Shown one piece after another: positions 12,265 to 24,554 of a stretch of 64,000 nt of DNA. The number at the start of each line of letters is the position of its first letter. Positions within the stretch are counted from its first letter, which is position 1. The notes under the pieces were generated by a model that was given only the letters and a program-made list of their open reading frames with translations, was not told where the DNA came from and did not search any database. A program made the position numbers and the translations under genes. Source of the DNA: Steromphala cineraria (taxonomy: Eukaryota; Mollusca; Gastropoda; Trochida; Trochidae). The stretch is from contig OU744725.1 of the NCBI GenBank assembly GCA_916613615.1, positions 14,100,253 to 14,164,252 of the forward strand, in the 5' to 3' direction.

Positions 12265-13645
12265 CTTTATCATATGTCAGAGAAAAGCAATTTTTAAAAC
12301 AAGCATATGACGATTCTGAAAGGTTAGATTTGTTTTTTGAGTGAGTGTGATTCTTTTTGATATATACTTACAGAGCCAAATAAAATACTATTAAGGTTGT
12401 TGTTTATTGATAGTTTAATGGTGGTTCTATAGTTTCTGCTTGGAGAAAAGGGATGTTGCAGACTTTTGAATGCTTAATTTATTACAACGTGTATAGAATT
12501 GCACAGGGTCTCTACAAAAGTAAATTATTTTATCTGAAGAATTAAGATATCAGAACTTGGGTACCACAATTGTTGTTTTACAAAAAATTTAACGAAGCTG
12601 TTTGTTTGTTCAACAGACACATGGAATATATATCAAAATTTCTCGATCAAATCTACTCCTGGTATCATTTTAATTAAATTTCCTCCAAACTTGTTCAGTT
12701 CAAAGTAATATATTATACACATTAACATCAAAACCTAACGAAATACAGAAAGGATATCAGTGTTTAACGGCGGATATGTATTTTTGTAAAAGAACGCAGT
12801 GAGTCTACATATGGATTGTGTGACATTGAGAGGAATTACGTCGTCAGATAGCAGAGAAAAAAAGCCTCGTAAGATAATATAGGTTTAACGTAGCTTCCAT
12901 GAATTTCACACAGCCCCATAGATGGTAAACTTCCCCCGCAAGGCGTAGCTTGCGTCAATCTAAATCACTGACTTATGAAAGCCTTGGCGCTTAGCGCCCC
13001 CCAAAATACTCTTGTCTTCACCTGTACGTTGCAAACATTTAACAATTTCTGTGGAGGGAAATCAAGTTATTATTACAGTGATCTAGAGGTTTGGGACAGA
13101 AAAGTTGTTTTATTCATTTAACTAGTGAGAAGAAATTGATGTGATGAACAGGTGCCCCGCTGACAATGTCAACAAATTTGCTGAATTATTGTCTAGCATG
13201 CAGACTGTTACACATCCAGAGACCCTTCTGTTAAACTATATGGAATTACACGTATCTTAACCCCGGGTTATCTAAACAAGACATTTTCATTTCACCCTTA
13301 AACTTAACAGTTCTTAAATAACAATTGAAGCAGTTTTAACATGATAAGCGGAGAATGTTCAAGCACATTTAACAACATGCTAAGTCACCGCTCATGTAAA
13401 AATAATGTCGGAGTCGAGCCGTGCCTTCAAAACTTTCACTGAGGGAAAATAAATGTGCACAACTGTTCGCTTTGATTGGGGTAATGCAGGGTTAATTTGG
13501 ACGTGGATAAATACAATACAACAATGTGATACATACGTCCCGTCGACTGACAAGCCCGTCCCCGGCTATCAATCAACGAGCCAGTCACAACAGCTAGCGG
13601 GCTGCTGGTTACCGTCTATACTGTAATAAGAGACATGATTTAAAA
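12265..13645. other. Spacer, no gene supported
   Basis: AT-rich. A small GC patch near 12935-13005 holds imperfect hairpins (GGCGCTTAGCGCC). No exon was recognised. Confidence 0.35.
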
Positions 13646-13720
13646 ATAGAGCCATTGGCTCTGTAGCTCATCAGGCATCATATCAAGTTTGATTTATACA
13701 GGCCAGATGAGCTAAAAATG
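13645..13720. mobile_element. Short deleted copy of the CTCATCAGG element family
   Basis: It begins AGAGCCATTGGCTCTGTAGC, continues TCATCAGGC, and ends GGCCAGATGAGCTAAAAA, the same termini as the element at 34745-35689. Nearly all the interior is missing. Confidence 0.65.
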
Positions 13721-13924
13721 AAACTGATGTTACCTATTGCAAGAAAACCTATAACAAAATTACAAAACAAATGTAACGATTTAGGAATAAATTTCCTTAC
13801 CCAAATGATTTATTATTATTCAACCTTTTCTAGATCGCCAATATCAGACAGTGAAAGAAGTCCACACTAAAATATCCAAGGAGAAAAAAATTTGCCATAG
13901 ACTGTCATCTAATGGAGAAAAATA

Positions 13925-16070
13925 GGTTTTTAAGATTGTGACCCCTGTGACCCTATTCGGGGTCATGGGGTCACGAAACCTACAGTTTAGAATCCCAATT
14001 GGCCAAGGAGTCTACATGCAGTCTTTCAGCTCAATAGACCTTTAGGAGCTAAAGAAGATGATGAAAATAAGTTTTTAAGGTTGTGACCCCTGTGACCCTA
14101 TTTGGGGTCATGGGGTCACAAAATCTACAGTTTAGAATCCCCATTGGCCAAGGAGTCTGCACATATAATTTCAGCTCTCTAGACCTTTTGGAACTTGAGA
14201 AGAAGATGAAAATAGATTTTTAAGGTTGTGACCCCTGTGACCCTATTTGGGGTCACAAGGTCAACAAAGTTACAAATGAGAATCCCCATTGTCCAAGGAG
14301 TCTGCACACATCAATATTTACTATCTACTCCTTTTGGAACTGGAGAAGAAGATGAGAATTGGTTTTTTAAGGTTGTGACCCTATTTGGGGTCACAGGGTC
14401 ACGAAATCTACAATTAAGAATCCCCATTGGCCAAGGAGTCTGCACATATCGCTTTTAACTCTCTAGTCCTTTTAGAACTTGAGAATAAGATGAAAATAGG
14501 TTTCTAAGGTTGTGACCCCTGTGACCCTATTTGGGGTCACAGGGTCATCAAAATTACAAATTAGAATCCCTTTTGTCCAAGGAGTCTGCACATATAATTT
14601 TTAACTCTCTACTCCTTTTGGAACTGGAGAAGAAGATGAAAATAGGTTTTAAAGGTTGTGACCACTAGGACCCTATTTGGGGTCACAGGGTCACCAAAGT
14701 TACAAATTAGAATCCCCATTGGCCAAGGAGTCTGCACATATCATTTTTAACTCTTTAGTCCTTCTGGAACTGGAGAAGAAGATGAAAATAGGTTTTTAAA
14801 GTTGTGACCCCTGTGACCCTATTTGGGGTCATGGGGTCACGAAATCTACAATTAAGAATCCCAATTGCCAAGGAGTCTGCACATATCGTTTTTAACTCTC
14901 TAGTCCTTTTAGAACTGGAGAAGAAGATGAAAATAGGTTTTTAAGGTTGTGACGCCTGTGACCCTATTTGGGGTCACAGGGTCACCAAAGTTACAAATTA
15001 GAATCCCTATTGTCCAAGGAGTCTGCACATATAATTTCAGCTCTCTAGACCTTTTGGAACTTGAGAAGAAGATGAAAATAGTTTTTTAAGGTTGTGACCC
15101 CTGTGACCCTATATGGGGTCACAAGGTCAACAAAGTTACAAATTAGAATACCCATTGTCCAAGGAGTATGCACACATCAATATTTACTATCTACTCCTTT
15201 TGGAACTAGAGAAGAAGATGAGAATTGGTTTTTTAAGGTTGTGACCCTATTTGGGGTCACAGGGTCACGAAATCTACAATTAAGAATCCCCATTGGCCAA
15301 GGAGTCTGCACATATCGCTTTTAACTCTCTAGTCCTTTTAGAACTTGAGAACAAGATGAAAATAGGTTTCTAAGGTTGTGACCCCTGTGACCCTATTTGG
15401 GGTCACAGGGTCATCAAAGTTACAAATTAGAATCCCTTTTGTCCAAGGAGTCTGCACATATAATTTTTAACTCTCTACTCCTTTTGGAACTGGAGAAGAA
15501 GATGAAAATAGGTTTTAAAGGTTGTGACCACTAGGACCCTATTTGGGGTCACAGGGTCACCAAAGTTACAAATTAGAATCCCCATTGGCCAAGGAGTCTG
15601 CACATATCATTTTTAACTCTTTAGTCCTTCTGGAACTGGAGAAGAAGATGAAAATAGGTTTTTAAAGTTGTGACCCCTGTGACCCTATTTGGGGTCATGG
15701 GGTCACGAAATCTACAATTAAGAATCCCAATTGCCAAGGAGTCTGCACATATCGTTTTTAACTCTCTAGTCCATTTAGAACTGGAGAAGAAGATGAAAAT
15801 AGGTTTTTAAGGTTGTGACGCCTGTGACCCTATTTGGGGTCACAGGGTCACCAAAGTTACAAATTAGAATCCCTATTGTCCAAGGAGTCTGCACATATAA
15901 TGTTTAACCCTCTAGTCCTTCTGAAACTGGAGAAGAAGATGAAAATAGGTTTTTAAGGTTGTGACCCCTGTGACCCTATTTGGGGTCACAGGGTCACCAA
16001 AGTTACAAATAAGAATCTCCATATGCTAAGGTATCTGTACACAAAATTTCAGCTCTCTAATGTGTATGGT
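13925..16070. repeat. Tandem array of about fifteen 144-bp modules
   Basis: Each module has a GTGACCCCTGTGACCC start, then ATTTGGGGTCACAGGGTCAC, a TCCCCATTGGCCAAGGAGTC segment and GAACTGGAGAAGAAGATGAA. A higher-order period of 866 bp (six modules) repeats almost exactly: the block from about 14170 recurs from about 15036. Open frames across it (14228 and 15094) are by-products. It belongs to a non-autonomous element ending at about 16210. Confidence 0.9.
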
Positions 16071-16210
16071 TCATGAGGAGAAGTCGAAAGTGTCAAAAGT
16101 TTACGGACGGACGGACGACGGACGACGGACGACGGACGGACGGACGGACGCCGGACGACGGGCCATGCCATAAGCCCATCTGGACTTTCAGTCCTGATGA
16201 GCTAAAAATA
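16071..16210. mobile_element. Right end of the CTCATCAGG element with GACGG microsatellite
   Basis: A run of GACG/GACGG at 16103-16160 is followed by GGGCCATGCCATAAGCCCAT and the terminus CAGTCCTGATGAGCTAAAAA. It is inverted relative to the left terminus CTCATCAGG. Identical ends recur in the next two copies of the triplication (to about 18933 and 21661). Confidence 0.75.
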
Positions 16211-16790
16211 CGAGAACAGATTTAATCGCTGAAGCGTTGTTAAACTGCATTTTTTGGGTTAAGAATTCATATAAAATGAACAAATATTTAGAGACATGAC
16301 TATGTATATCTGATTAAGGAGTGGCATCATAAATTTTCAAATTGGATTCTCAATGTCATGAAGACCTATGTCCTATGTCATATTTTTAAAGATTATAGGA
16401 TATCTGCATGCCAGGCCGCCACGCCCATTTTGAAAGTTGGGAATTGGTTGGGTCGGCACAAAGGAACACATTTTGGAATTATAATGTACATGTTCATAAA
16501 AAATCTGCCTTGGGTAGCAGCAATTCTTCTTGGAAGTCGATGAAAGGGTTTAGTCCATCTAACCCTAATCAACTGAAAAGGCTCATAGCGGGACTCGAAC
16601 CCATTAATTCCATTCTGTCCCCACAGAGGCAGATCAGGTGATGAAATGTTGATACCTCTATTCTAATTCGCCGAAATCCGTTGGTTCCGGCAGTTTCACC
16701 TAGCGGAAGAAAATGCACCACAATCCGTTTGAATTTATTTATCAAATGATAACGCTTACCGCATGGAAAGGGTGGTTCATATCACATGGC

Positions 16791-17077
16791 ATCTTCCAAC
16801 GCAAAGCCTAAAACGCCAGTTTCCAAACTGTCAGTGTTATGCCTTGTCGCGGACCCTTGCGTTTTCTGTGCTTGCTCTCTAGCTTACTATGAGAGAAAGC
16901 AATAGTCCAATCAGAAAGTAACTGGAGGTTACAATCGTATATAGGGGCGCTTGTATCAGCGCAGAATCTGTGCAGATATCAGCGCTCCTACAGGCGATTG
17001 TGAGAAAACTCAAGGGTCAGCAGCAAGGCATAACCTGACAGTTCGGACCTTGCGTTTTAGGCTTTGCGTAGGAAGAT
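16791..17077. mobile_element. Inverted-repeat element inside the triplication, copy 1
   Basis: The termini ATCTTCCAACGCAAAGCC and GGCTTTGCGTAGGAAGAT are inverted repeats continuing for about 27 bp (TAAAACGC inside). A second inner inverted pair is CAAACTGTCAG / CTGACAGTT. Identical copies are at about 19518-19804 and 22328-22614. It is non-coding. Confidence 0.75.
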
Positions 17078-18024
17078 AATCACAAGACTTTTGCCATGAT
17101 CTAGTAGCCAAAATGGTGATTTTAGAACAGCGTCGTTTCTTGCACAACTAATTTTGATTGCTTCCAATCAGGCATCTCCCATTCCATACAACAAAATCGC
17201 CGATTTAAAACAGAGGCTGTATCAACATTCCATGACTTGATCTTCCTCTGTGGGGGAGAGAATTATTAATTCTTTAATTTAGACGAAAATTTCTTAGTTT
17301 TCAAATCATGGCACTAACAGAGTTAAAGATTAATAATTTCGAGAAGATTATCTGTTCAATAATAACAATTACATAGTACCAAGCAGATCAGAAGTTGCTT
17401 GCGATAATCAACGCGGGAATGCTTGAAGACTAATATAGCATCCGTATGCCAAGGTCTATCATGATAACATAATGATGTTTTTGTTAAAGCTCTATTAGCG
17501 TTATGCTTCTTTGGCACATTGTCGGAGATAATAAATGTATACGAAATAACATTGGGTTACGAAACAAAACCACAGAATAATGAGATGGCACCAGGGTTTA
17601 CTTATCAGTCATCAGTGATATGAATATCCGAGAAGATCTTTCCGAAACTACAACTGTCAAAGAAATGCATTAGCTTGAAGGGTAGAGTAAACGATTAAAC
17701 GCGTGTTTCCATTTAAAATGAAGACTTTATACGCAAATTTGTAGAGCCTTTATATTTTACAAAATATTGCGTCTTACATAATCCAATCACAGATGAATTT
17801 TACAAGTACGTTTGCTCTATGACTGTAAAAAACGACGTTAAGAAATTGTGAAAGTTAAGGTACTATACATAGAAAACATTTAAGTTTAATATTTATATCT
17901 TTTCAAGTGCATAGGCTAAATGTCATCAATTTTGACAAAATATCGAGGAAACAATATACAGAGTCGTGCAATAAGTATTCGGAAGAAGACGTTATTTTCA
18001 TATATATATATATAGACTTACATG

Positions 18025-18181
18025 TTAAAGGGGCAGTAGCACGTTTTTTGATAATTTTATATTTTAAAATTTTCAGTGATAATTGTAAGTTAATGTTAAA
18101 TGTATTATTTTGACAGTGTCAAAAATGTCATTACACAAGTCAATCATCCATAGTCGGAGGACAAAGTATGAAGATTCACAT
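18025..18181 (+). mobile_element. Family A MITE, truncated copy 1
   Basis: Its left end TTAAAGGGGCAGTAGCACG is intact, but the element is cut after 157 bp at the triplication junction. The same truncation recurs at 20752-20908. Confidence 0.9.
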
Positions 18182-20908
18182 GTCCAAGGAGTCTGCACAT
18201 ATAATTTTTAACTCTCTACTCCTTTTGGAACTGGAGAAGAAGATGAACATAGGTTTTAAAGGTTGTGACCACTAGGACCCTATTTGGGGTCACAGGGTCA
18301 CCAAAGTTACAAATTAGAATCCCCATTGGCCAAGGAGTCTGCACATATCATTTTTAACTCTTTAGTCCTTCTGGAACTGGAGAAGAAGATGAAAATAGGT
18401 TTTTAAAGTTGTGACCCCTGTGACCCTATTTGGGGTCATGGGGTCACGAAATCTACAATTAAGAATCCCAATTGCCAAGGAGTCTGCACATATCGTTTTT
18501 AACTCTCTAGTCCTTTTAGAACTGGAGAAGAAGATGAAAATAGGTTTTTAAGGTTGTGACGCCTGTGACCCTATTTGGGGTCACAGGGTCACCAAAGTTA
18601 CAAATTAGAATCCCTATTGTCCAAGGAGTCTGCACATATAATGTTTAACCCTCTAGTCCTTCTGAAACTGGAGAAGAAGATGAAAATAGGTTTTTAAGGT
18701 TGTGACCCCTGTGACCCTATTTGGGGTCACAGGGTCACCAAAGTTACAAATAAGAATCTCCATATGCTAAGGTATCTGTACACAAAATTTCAGCTCTCTA
18801 ATGTGTATGGTTCATGAGGAGAAATCGAAAGTGTCAAAAGTTTACGGACCGACGGACGACGGACGGACGGACGGACGCCGGACGACGGGCCATGCCATAA
18901 GCCCATCTGGACTTTCAGTCCTGATGAGCTAAAAATACGAGAACAGATTTAATCGCTGAAGCGTTGTTAAACTGCATTTTTTGGGTTAAGAATTCATATA
19001 AAATGAACAAATATTTAGAGACATGACTATGTATATCTGATTAAGGAGTGGCATCATAAATTTTCAAATTGGATTCTCAATGTCATGAAGACCTATGTCC
19101 TATGTCATATTTTTAAAGATTATAGGATATCTGCATGCCAGGCCGCCACGCCCATTTTGAAAGTTGGGAATTGGTTGGGTCGGCACAAAGGAACACATTT
19201 TGGAATTATAATGTACATGTTCATAAAAAATCTGCCTTGGGTAGCAGCAATTCTTCTTGGAAGTCGATGAAAGGGTTTAGTCCATCTAACCCTAATCAAC
19301 TGAAAAGGCTCATAGCGGGACTCGAACCCATTAATTCCATTCTGTCCCCACAGAGGCAGATCAGGTGATGAAATGTTGATACCTCTATTCTAATTCGCCG
19401 AAATCCGTTGGTTCCGGCAGTTTCACCTAGCGGAAGAAAATGCACCACAATCCGTTTGAATTTATTTATCAAATGATAACGCTTACCGCATGGAAAGGGT
19501 GGTTCATATCACATGGCATCTTCCAACGCAAAGCCTAAAACGCCAGTTTCCAAACTGTCAGTGTTATGCCTTGTCGCGGACCCTTGCGTTTTCTGTGCTT
19601 GCTCTCTAGCTTACTATGAGAGAAAGCAATAGTCCAATCAGAAAGTAACTGGAGGTTACAATCGTATATAGGGGCGCTTGTATCAGCGCAGAATCTGTGC
19701 AGATATCAGCGCTCCTACAGGCGATTGTGAGAAAACTCAAGGGTCAGCAGCAAGGCATAACCTGACAGTTCGGACCTTGCGTTTTAGGCTTTGCGTAGGA
19801 AGATAATCACAAGACTTTTGCCATGATCTAGTAGCCAAAATGGTGATTTTAGAACAGCGTCGTTTCTTGCACAACTAATTTTGATTGCTTCCAATCAGGC
19901 ATCTCCCATTCCATACAACAAAATCGCCGATTTAAAACAGAGGCTGTATCAACATTCCATGACTTGATCTTCCTCTGTGGGGGAGAGAATTATTAATTCT
20001 TTAATTTAGACGAAAATTTCTTAGTTTTCAAATCATGGCACTAACAGAGTTAAAGATTAATAATTTCGAGAAGATTATCTGTTCAATAATAACAATTACA
20101 TAGTACCAAGCAGATCAGAAGTTGCTTGCGATAATCAACGCGGGAATGCTTGAAGACTAATATAGCATCCGTATGCCAAGGTCTATCATGATAACATAAT
20201 GATGTTTTTGTTAAAGCTCTATTAGCGTTATGCTTCTTTGGCACATTGTCGGAGATAATAAATGTATACGAAATAACATTGGGTTACGAAACAAAACCAC
20301 AGAATAATGAGATGGCACCAGGGTTTACTTATCAGTCATCAGTGATATGAATATCCGAGAAGATCTTTCCGAAACTACAACTGTCAAAGAAATGCATTAG
20401 CTTGAAGGGTAGAGTAAACGATTAAACGCGTGTTTCCATTTAAAATGAAGACTTTATACGCAAATTTGTAGAGCCTTTATATTTTACAAAATATTGCGTC
20501 TTACATAATCCAATCACAGATGAATTTTACAAGTACGTTTGCTCTATGACTGTAAAAAACGACGTTAAGAAATTGTGAAAGTTAAGGTACTATACATAGA
20601 AAACATTTAAGTTTAATATTTATATCTTTTCAAGTGCATAGGCTAAATGTCATCAATTTTGACAAAATATCGAGGAAACAATATACAGAGTCGTGCAATA
20701 AGTATTCGGAAGAAGACGTTATTTTCATATATATATATATAGACTTACATGTTAAAGGGGCAGTAGCACGTTTTTTGATAATTTTATATTTTAAAATTTT
20801 CAGTGATAATTGTAAGTTAATGTTAAATGTATTATTTTGACAGTGTCAAAAATGTCATTACACAAGTCAATCATCCATAGTCGGAGGACAAAGTATGAAG
20901 ATTCACAT
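18182..20908 (+). repeat. 2.7-kb direct triplication, copy 2 (2727 bp)
   Basis: It is nearly identical to copy 1. Both junctions read GATTCACAT followed directly by GTCCAAGGAG, joining MITE interior to array interior. The module just after each junction shares the variant GATGAACATAGG with copy 3 and not copy 1 (GATGAAAATAGG), so copies 2 and 3 are each other's closest relatives at this point. Confidence 0.95.
20752..20908 (+). mobile_element. Family A MITE, truncated copy 2
   Basis: Same left end and same cut point as the copy at 18025, which shows that the truncation came with the duplication and not by separate deletions. Confidence 0.9.
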
Positions 20909-21933
20909 GTCCAAGGAGTCTGCACATATAATTTTTAACTCTCTACTCCTTTTGGAACTGGAGAAGAAGATGAACATAGGTTTTAAAGGTTGTGACCACT
21001 AGGACCCTATTTGGGGTCACAGGGTCACCAAAGTTACAAATTAGAATCCCCATTGGCCAAGGAGTCTGCACATATCATTTTTAACTCTTTAGTCCTTCTG
21101 GAACTGGAGAAGAAGATGAAAATAGGTTTTTAAAGTTGTGACCCCTGTGACCCTATTTGGGGTCATGGGGTCACGAAATCTACAATTAAGAATCCCAATT
21201 GCCAAGGAGTCTGCACATATCGTTTTTAACTCTCTAGTCCTTTTAGAACTGGAGAAGAAGATGAAAATAGGTTTTTAAGGTTGTGACGCCTGTGACCCTA
21301 TTTGGGGTCACAGGGTCACCAAAGTTACAAATTAGAATCCCTATTGTCCAAGGAGTCTGCACATATAATGTTTAACCCTCTAGTCCTTCTGAAACTGGAG
21401 AAGAAGATGAAAATAGGTTTTTAAGGTTGTGACCCCTGTGACCCTATTTGGGGTCACAGGGTCACCAAAGTTACAAATAAGAATCTCCATATGCTAAGGT
21501 ATCTGTACACAAAATTTCAGCTCTCTAATGTGTATGGTTCATGAGGAGAAATCGAAAGTGTCAAAAGTTTACGGACCGACGGACGACGGACGGACGGACG
21601 GACGCCGGACGACGGGCCATGCCATAAGCCCATCTGGACTTTCAGTCCTGATGAGCTAAAAATACGAGAACAGATTTAATCGCTGAAGCGTTGTTAAACT
21701 GCATTTTTTGGGTTAAGAATTCATATAAAATGAACAAATATTTAGAGACATGACTATGTATATCTGATTAAGGAGTGGCATCATAAATTTTCAAATTGGA
21801 TTCTCAATGTCATGAAGACCTATGTCCTATGTCATATTTTTAAAGATTATAGGATATCTGCATGCCAGGCCGCCACGCCCATTTTGAAAGTTGGGAATTG
21901 GTTGGGTCGGCACAAAGGAACACATTTTGGAAT

Positions 21934-21967
<34 letters not shown>

Positions 21968-23708
21968 GGCATTTATAAAGCGCTATATCCATACACAAGG
22001 TGCATGCTCAAAGCGCATAATGTACATGTTCATAAAAAATCTGCCTTGGGTAGCAGCAATTCTTCTTGGAAGTCGATGAAAGGGTTTAGTCCATCTAACC
22101 CTAATCAACTGAAAAGGCTCATAGCGGGACTCGAACCCATTAATTCCATTCTGTCCCCACAGAGGCAGATCAGGTGATGAAATGTTGATACCTCTATTCT
22201 AATTCGCCGAAATCCGTTGGTTCCGGCAGTTTCACCTAGCGGAAGAAAATGCACCACAATCCGTTTGAATTTATTTATCAAATGATAACGCTTACCGCAT
22301 GGAAAGGGTGGTTCATATCACATGGCATCTTCCAACGCAAAGCCTAAAACGCCAGTTTCCAAACTGTCAGTGTTATGCCTTGTCGCGGACCCTTGCGTTT
22401 TCTGTGCTTGCTCTCTAGCTTACTATGAGAGAAAGCAATAGTCCAATCAGAAAGTAACTGGAGGTTACAATCGTATATAGGGGCGCTTGTATCAGCGCAG
22501 AATCTGTGCAGATATCAGCGCTCCTACAGGCGATTGTGAGAAAACTCAAGGGTCAGCAGCAAGGCATAACCTGACAGTTCGGACCTTGCGTTTTAGGCTT
22601 TGCGTAGGAAGATAATCACAAGACTTTTGCCATGATCTAGTAGCCAAAATGGTGATTTTAGAACAGCGTCGTTTCTTGCACAACTAATTTTGATTGCTTC
22701 CAATCAGGCATCTCCCATTCCATACAACAAAATCGCCGATTTAAAACAGAGGCTGTATCAACATTCCATGACTTGATCTTCCTCTGTGGGGGAGAGAATT
22801 ATTAATTCTTTAATTTAGACGAAAATTTCTTAGTTTTCAAATCATGGCACTAACAGAGTTAAAGATTAATAATTTCGAGAAGATTATCTGTTCAATAATA
22901 ACAATTACATAGTACCAAGCAGATCAGAAGTTGCTTGCGATAATCAACGCGGGAATGCTTGAAGACTAATATAGCATCCGTATGCCAAGGTCTATCATGA
23001 TAACATAATGATGTTTTTGTTAAAGCTCTATTAGCGTTATGCTTCTTTGGCGGAGATAATAAATGTATACGAAATAACATTGGGTTACGAAACAAAACCA
23101 CAGAATAATGAGATGGCACCAGGGTTTACTTATCAGTCATCAGTGATATGAATATCCGAGAAGATCTTTCCGAAACTACAACTGTCAAAGAAATGCATTA
23201 GCTTGAAGGGTAGAGTAAACGATTAAACGCGTGTTTCCATTTAAAATGAAGACTTTATACGCAAATTTGTAGAGCCTTTATATTTTACAAAATATTGCGT
23301 CTTACATAATCCAATCACAGATGAATTTTACAAGTACGTTTGCTCTATGACTGTAAAAAACGACGTTAAGAAATTGTGAAAGTTAAGGTACTATACATAG
23401 AAAACATTTAAGTTTAATATTTATATCTTTTCAAGTGCATAGGCTAAATGTCATCAATTTTGACAAAATATCGAGGAAACAATATACAGAGTCGTGCAAT
23501 AAGTATTCGGAAGAAGACGTTATTTTCATATATATATATATAGACTTACATGTTAAAGGGGCAGTAGCACGTTTTTTGATAATTTTATATTTTAAAATTT
23601 TCAGTGATAATTGTAAGTTAATGTTAAATGTATTATTTTGACAGTGTCAAAAATGTCATTACACAAGTCAATCATCCATAGTCGGAGGACAAAGTATGAA
23701 GATTCACA
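20909..23708 (+). repeat. 2.7-kb direct triplication, copy 3 (2800 bp)
   Basis: It matches copy 2 except for an 85-bp insertion near 21937-22020 and an 11-bp deletion near 23050 (CACATTGTCGG missing). At its right edge the sequence continues GATTCACATAAAATACATAG into the intact MITE instead of jumping back to the array. Confidence 0.95.
21937..22020 (+). mobile_element. (AAT)n-led short insertion unique to copy 3
   Basis: (ATA)n of about ten units is followed by GGGCATTTATAAAGCGC, then AAGGTGCATGCTCAAAGCGC. A diverged relative with the same order lies at 46396-46452 (AATAATAATG, AAAGCGCTTTATCC, AAGGTGCATGCTC). An ATAAT word flanks both sides, consistent with insertion at an AT-rich site. Confidence 0.7.
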
Positions 23709-24348
23709 TAAAATACATAGGCCGCCATTTTTGTGTGAACACCTTTAATTCATTTTCTGTAAGAAAAAGGAATCGCATGGCTAAACTTTATGTTAAATAT
23801 TTGAATTATTACTGCTCCATTTAGTTTAAATACATTGTCTTCAATTGGAACCATTAATTTTCATTTTCCTGACATCACCTCATATTCCCCCTAAAAACGT
23901 GCTACTGCCCCTTTAAATCAGTGTAGCTTAAATAATTTTCATAAAAAAAGTTCGTGTTGAATCATTGTAAAACTTTGCAGGTTGAATTGAAATCTTCTCA
24001 GCTTGAAGTTCATAATTACTATTTATTTATCCGATTAATGTTTATGTAATGTCGCCAGATTTACCTATGTATGTAAACAAAATTGGAAACGTGTTCCATA
24101 GATCACCATTATAAACTTTTCACAACTACGTACATCATATGATTTAATTGCTGTCGTTCCTTAGAAAATAGATAAAAAATTAAACAGAAATTATGATAAT
24201 GTAGCTGAGATGATTCGTAACAAATCTGCAAACAATGAACAGAATCCGACGGAAATTAAATGCGTGAAAAATATTTATGCTACACCAATTTAACATGCAA
24301 GTCTATGGGAAAACACGTCACCGTCCGAATACTTATTGCACGACTCTG
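23487..24348. mobile_element. Tc1/mariner-like MITE, TA-flanked, with nested MITE
   Basis: The ends CAGAGTCGTGCAATAAGTAT and the matching inverted sequence ending GCACGACTCTG at 24348 are each bordered by TA. The inverted repeat runs at least 24 bp (to TTCGG). There is no transposase frame inside. The family A MITE at 23553-23916 is inserted within it. The left end is repeated, truncated, in triplication copies 1 and 2. Confidence 0.8.
23553..23916 (+). mobile_element. Family A MITE, complete copy
   Basis: The termini TTAAAGGGGCAGTAGCACG and CGTGCTACTGCCCCTTTAA are perfect inverted repeats with TTAA on the outside, as for piggyBac-type targets. It is 364 bp, with no coding capacity. The interior includes GGCCGCCATTTTTGTG and CCTGACATCACC. 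Confidence 0.88.
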
Positions 24349-24554
24349 TAGATCTTTAATTGTAATTATTTAATTCAGTTTCATGATAGGAAATAATTTT
24401 TTTTAAAGAAAACAATCCAATGATTATCGAATAAAGGGCTTTTCTACAACATTTCAGTGCCCGACATGATTATTCTAATTAGAGTTGCCTCCCCTGTGGA
24501 ACTCTCACGCGCACCTGCTGTTGACATGTCCGTTGCCAATGAGTTAGCGTGGTG

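Larger units (their letters stand above)
15441..18181 (+). repeat. 2.7-kb direct triplication, copy 1 (2741 bp)
   Basis: It runs from GTCCAAGGAGTCTGCACATA in the 144-bp array, through the element end, a single-copy middle (16210-17950) and a Tc1-like MITE end, into the interior of a family A MITE, ending GAAGATTCACAT. It differs from copy 2 mainly by a GACGG run 14 bp longer. It contains no supported gene. Confidence 0.95.

Noticed and set aside
14228..15324. Pair of 76-codon frames with nearly identical proteins
   Set aside because: They are translations of the 144-bp array repeated at the 866-bp period; no start context or other coding sign.
16180..16215. Hammerhead ribozyme core word CTGATGAG at element ends (also near 26840 and 63554)
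   Set aside because: No following stem with GAAA and no cleavage-site arm can be drawn; the word is simply the element's inverted terminus.
16358..16641. Frames repeated three times in the 2.7-kb copies
   Set aside because: Their identity follows from the recent triplication; copy 3 is altered by the microsatellite insertion and codon composition is not gene-like.
16585..16645. tRNA B-box-like word on the minus strand (GGGTTCGAGTCCCGC)
   Set aside because: No acceptor-stem partner or A box at the right distance; perhaps a tRNA-derived fragment, not a gene.
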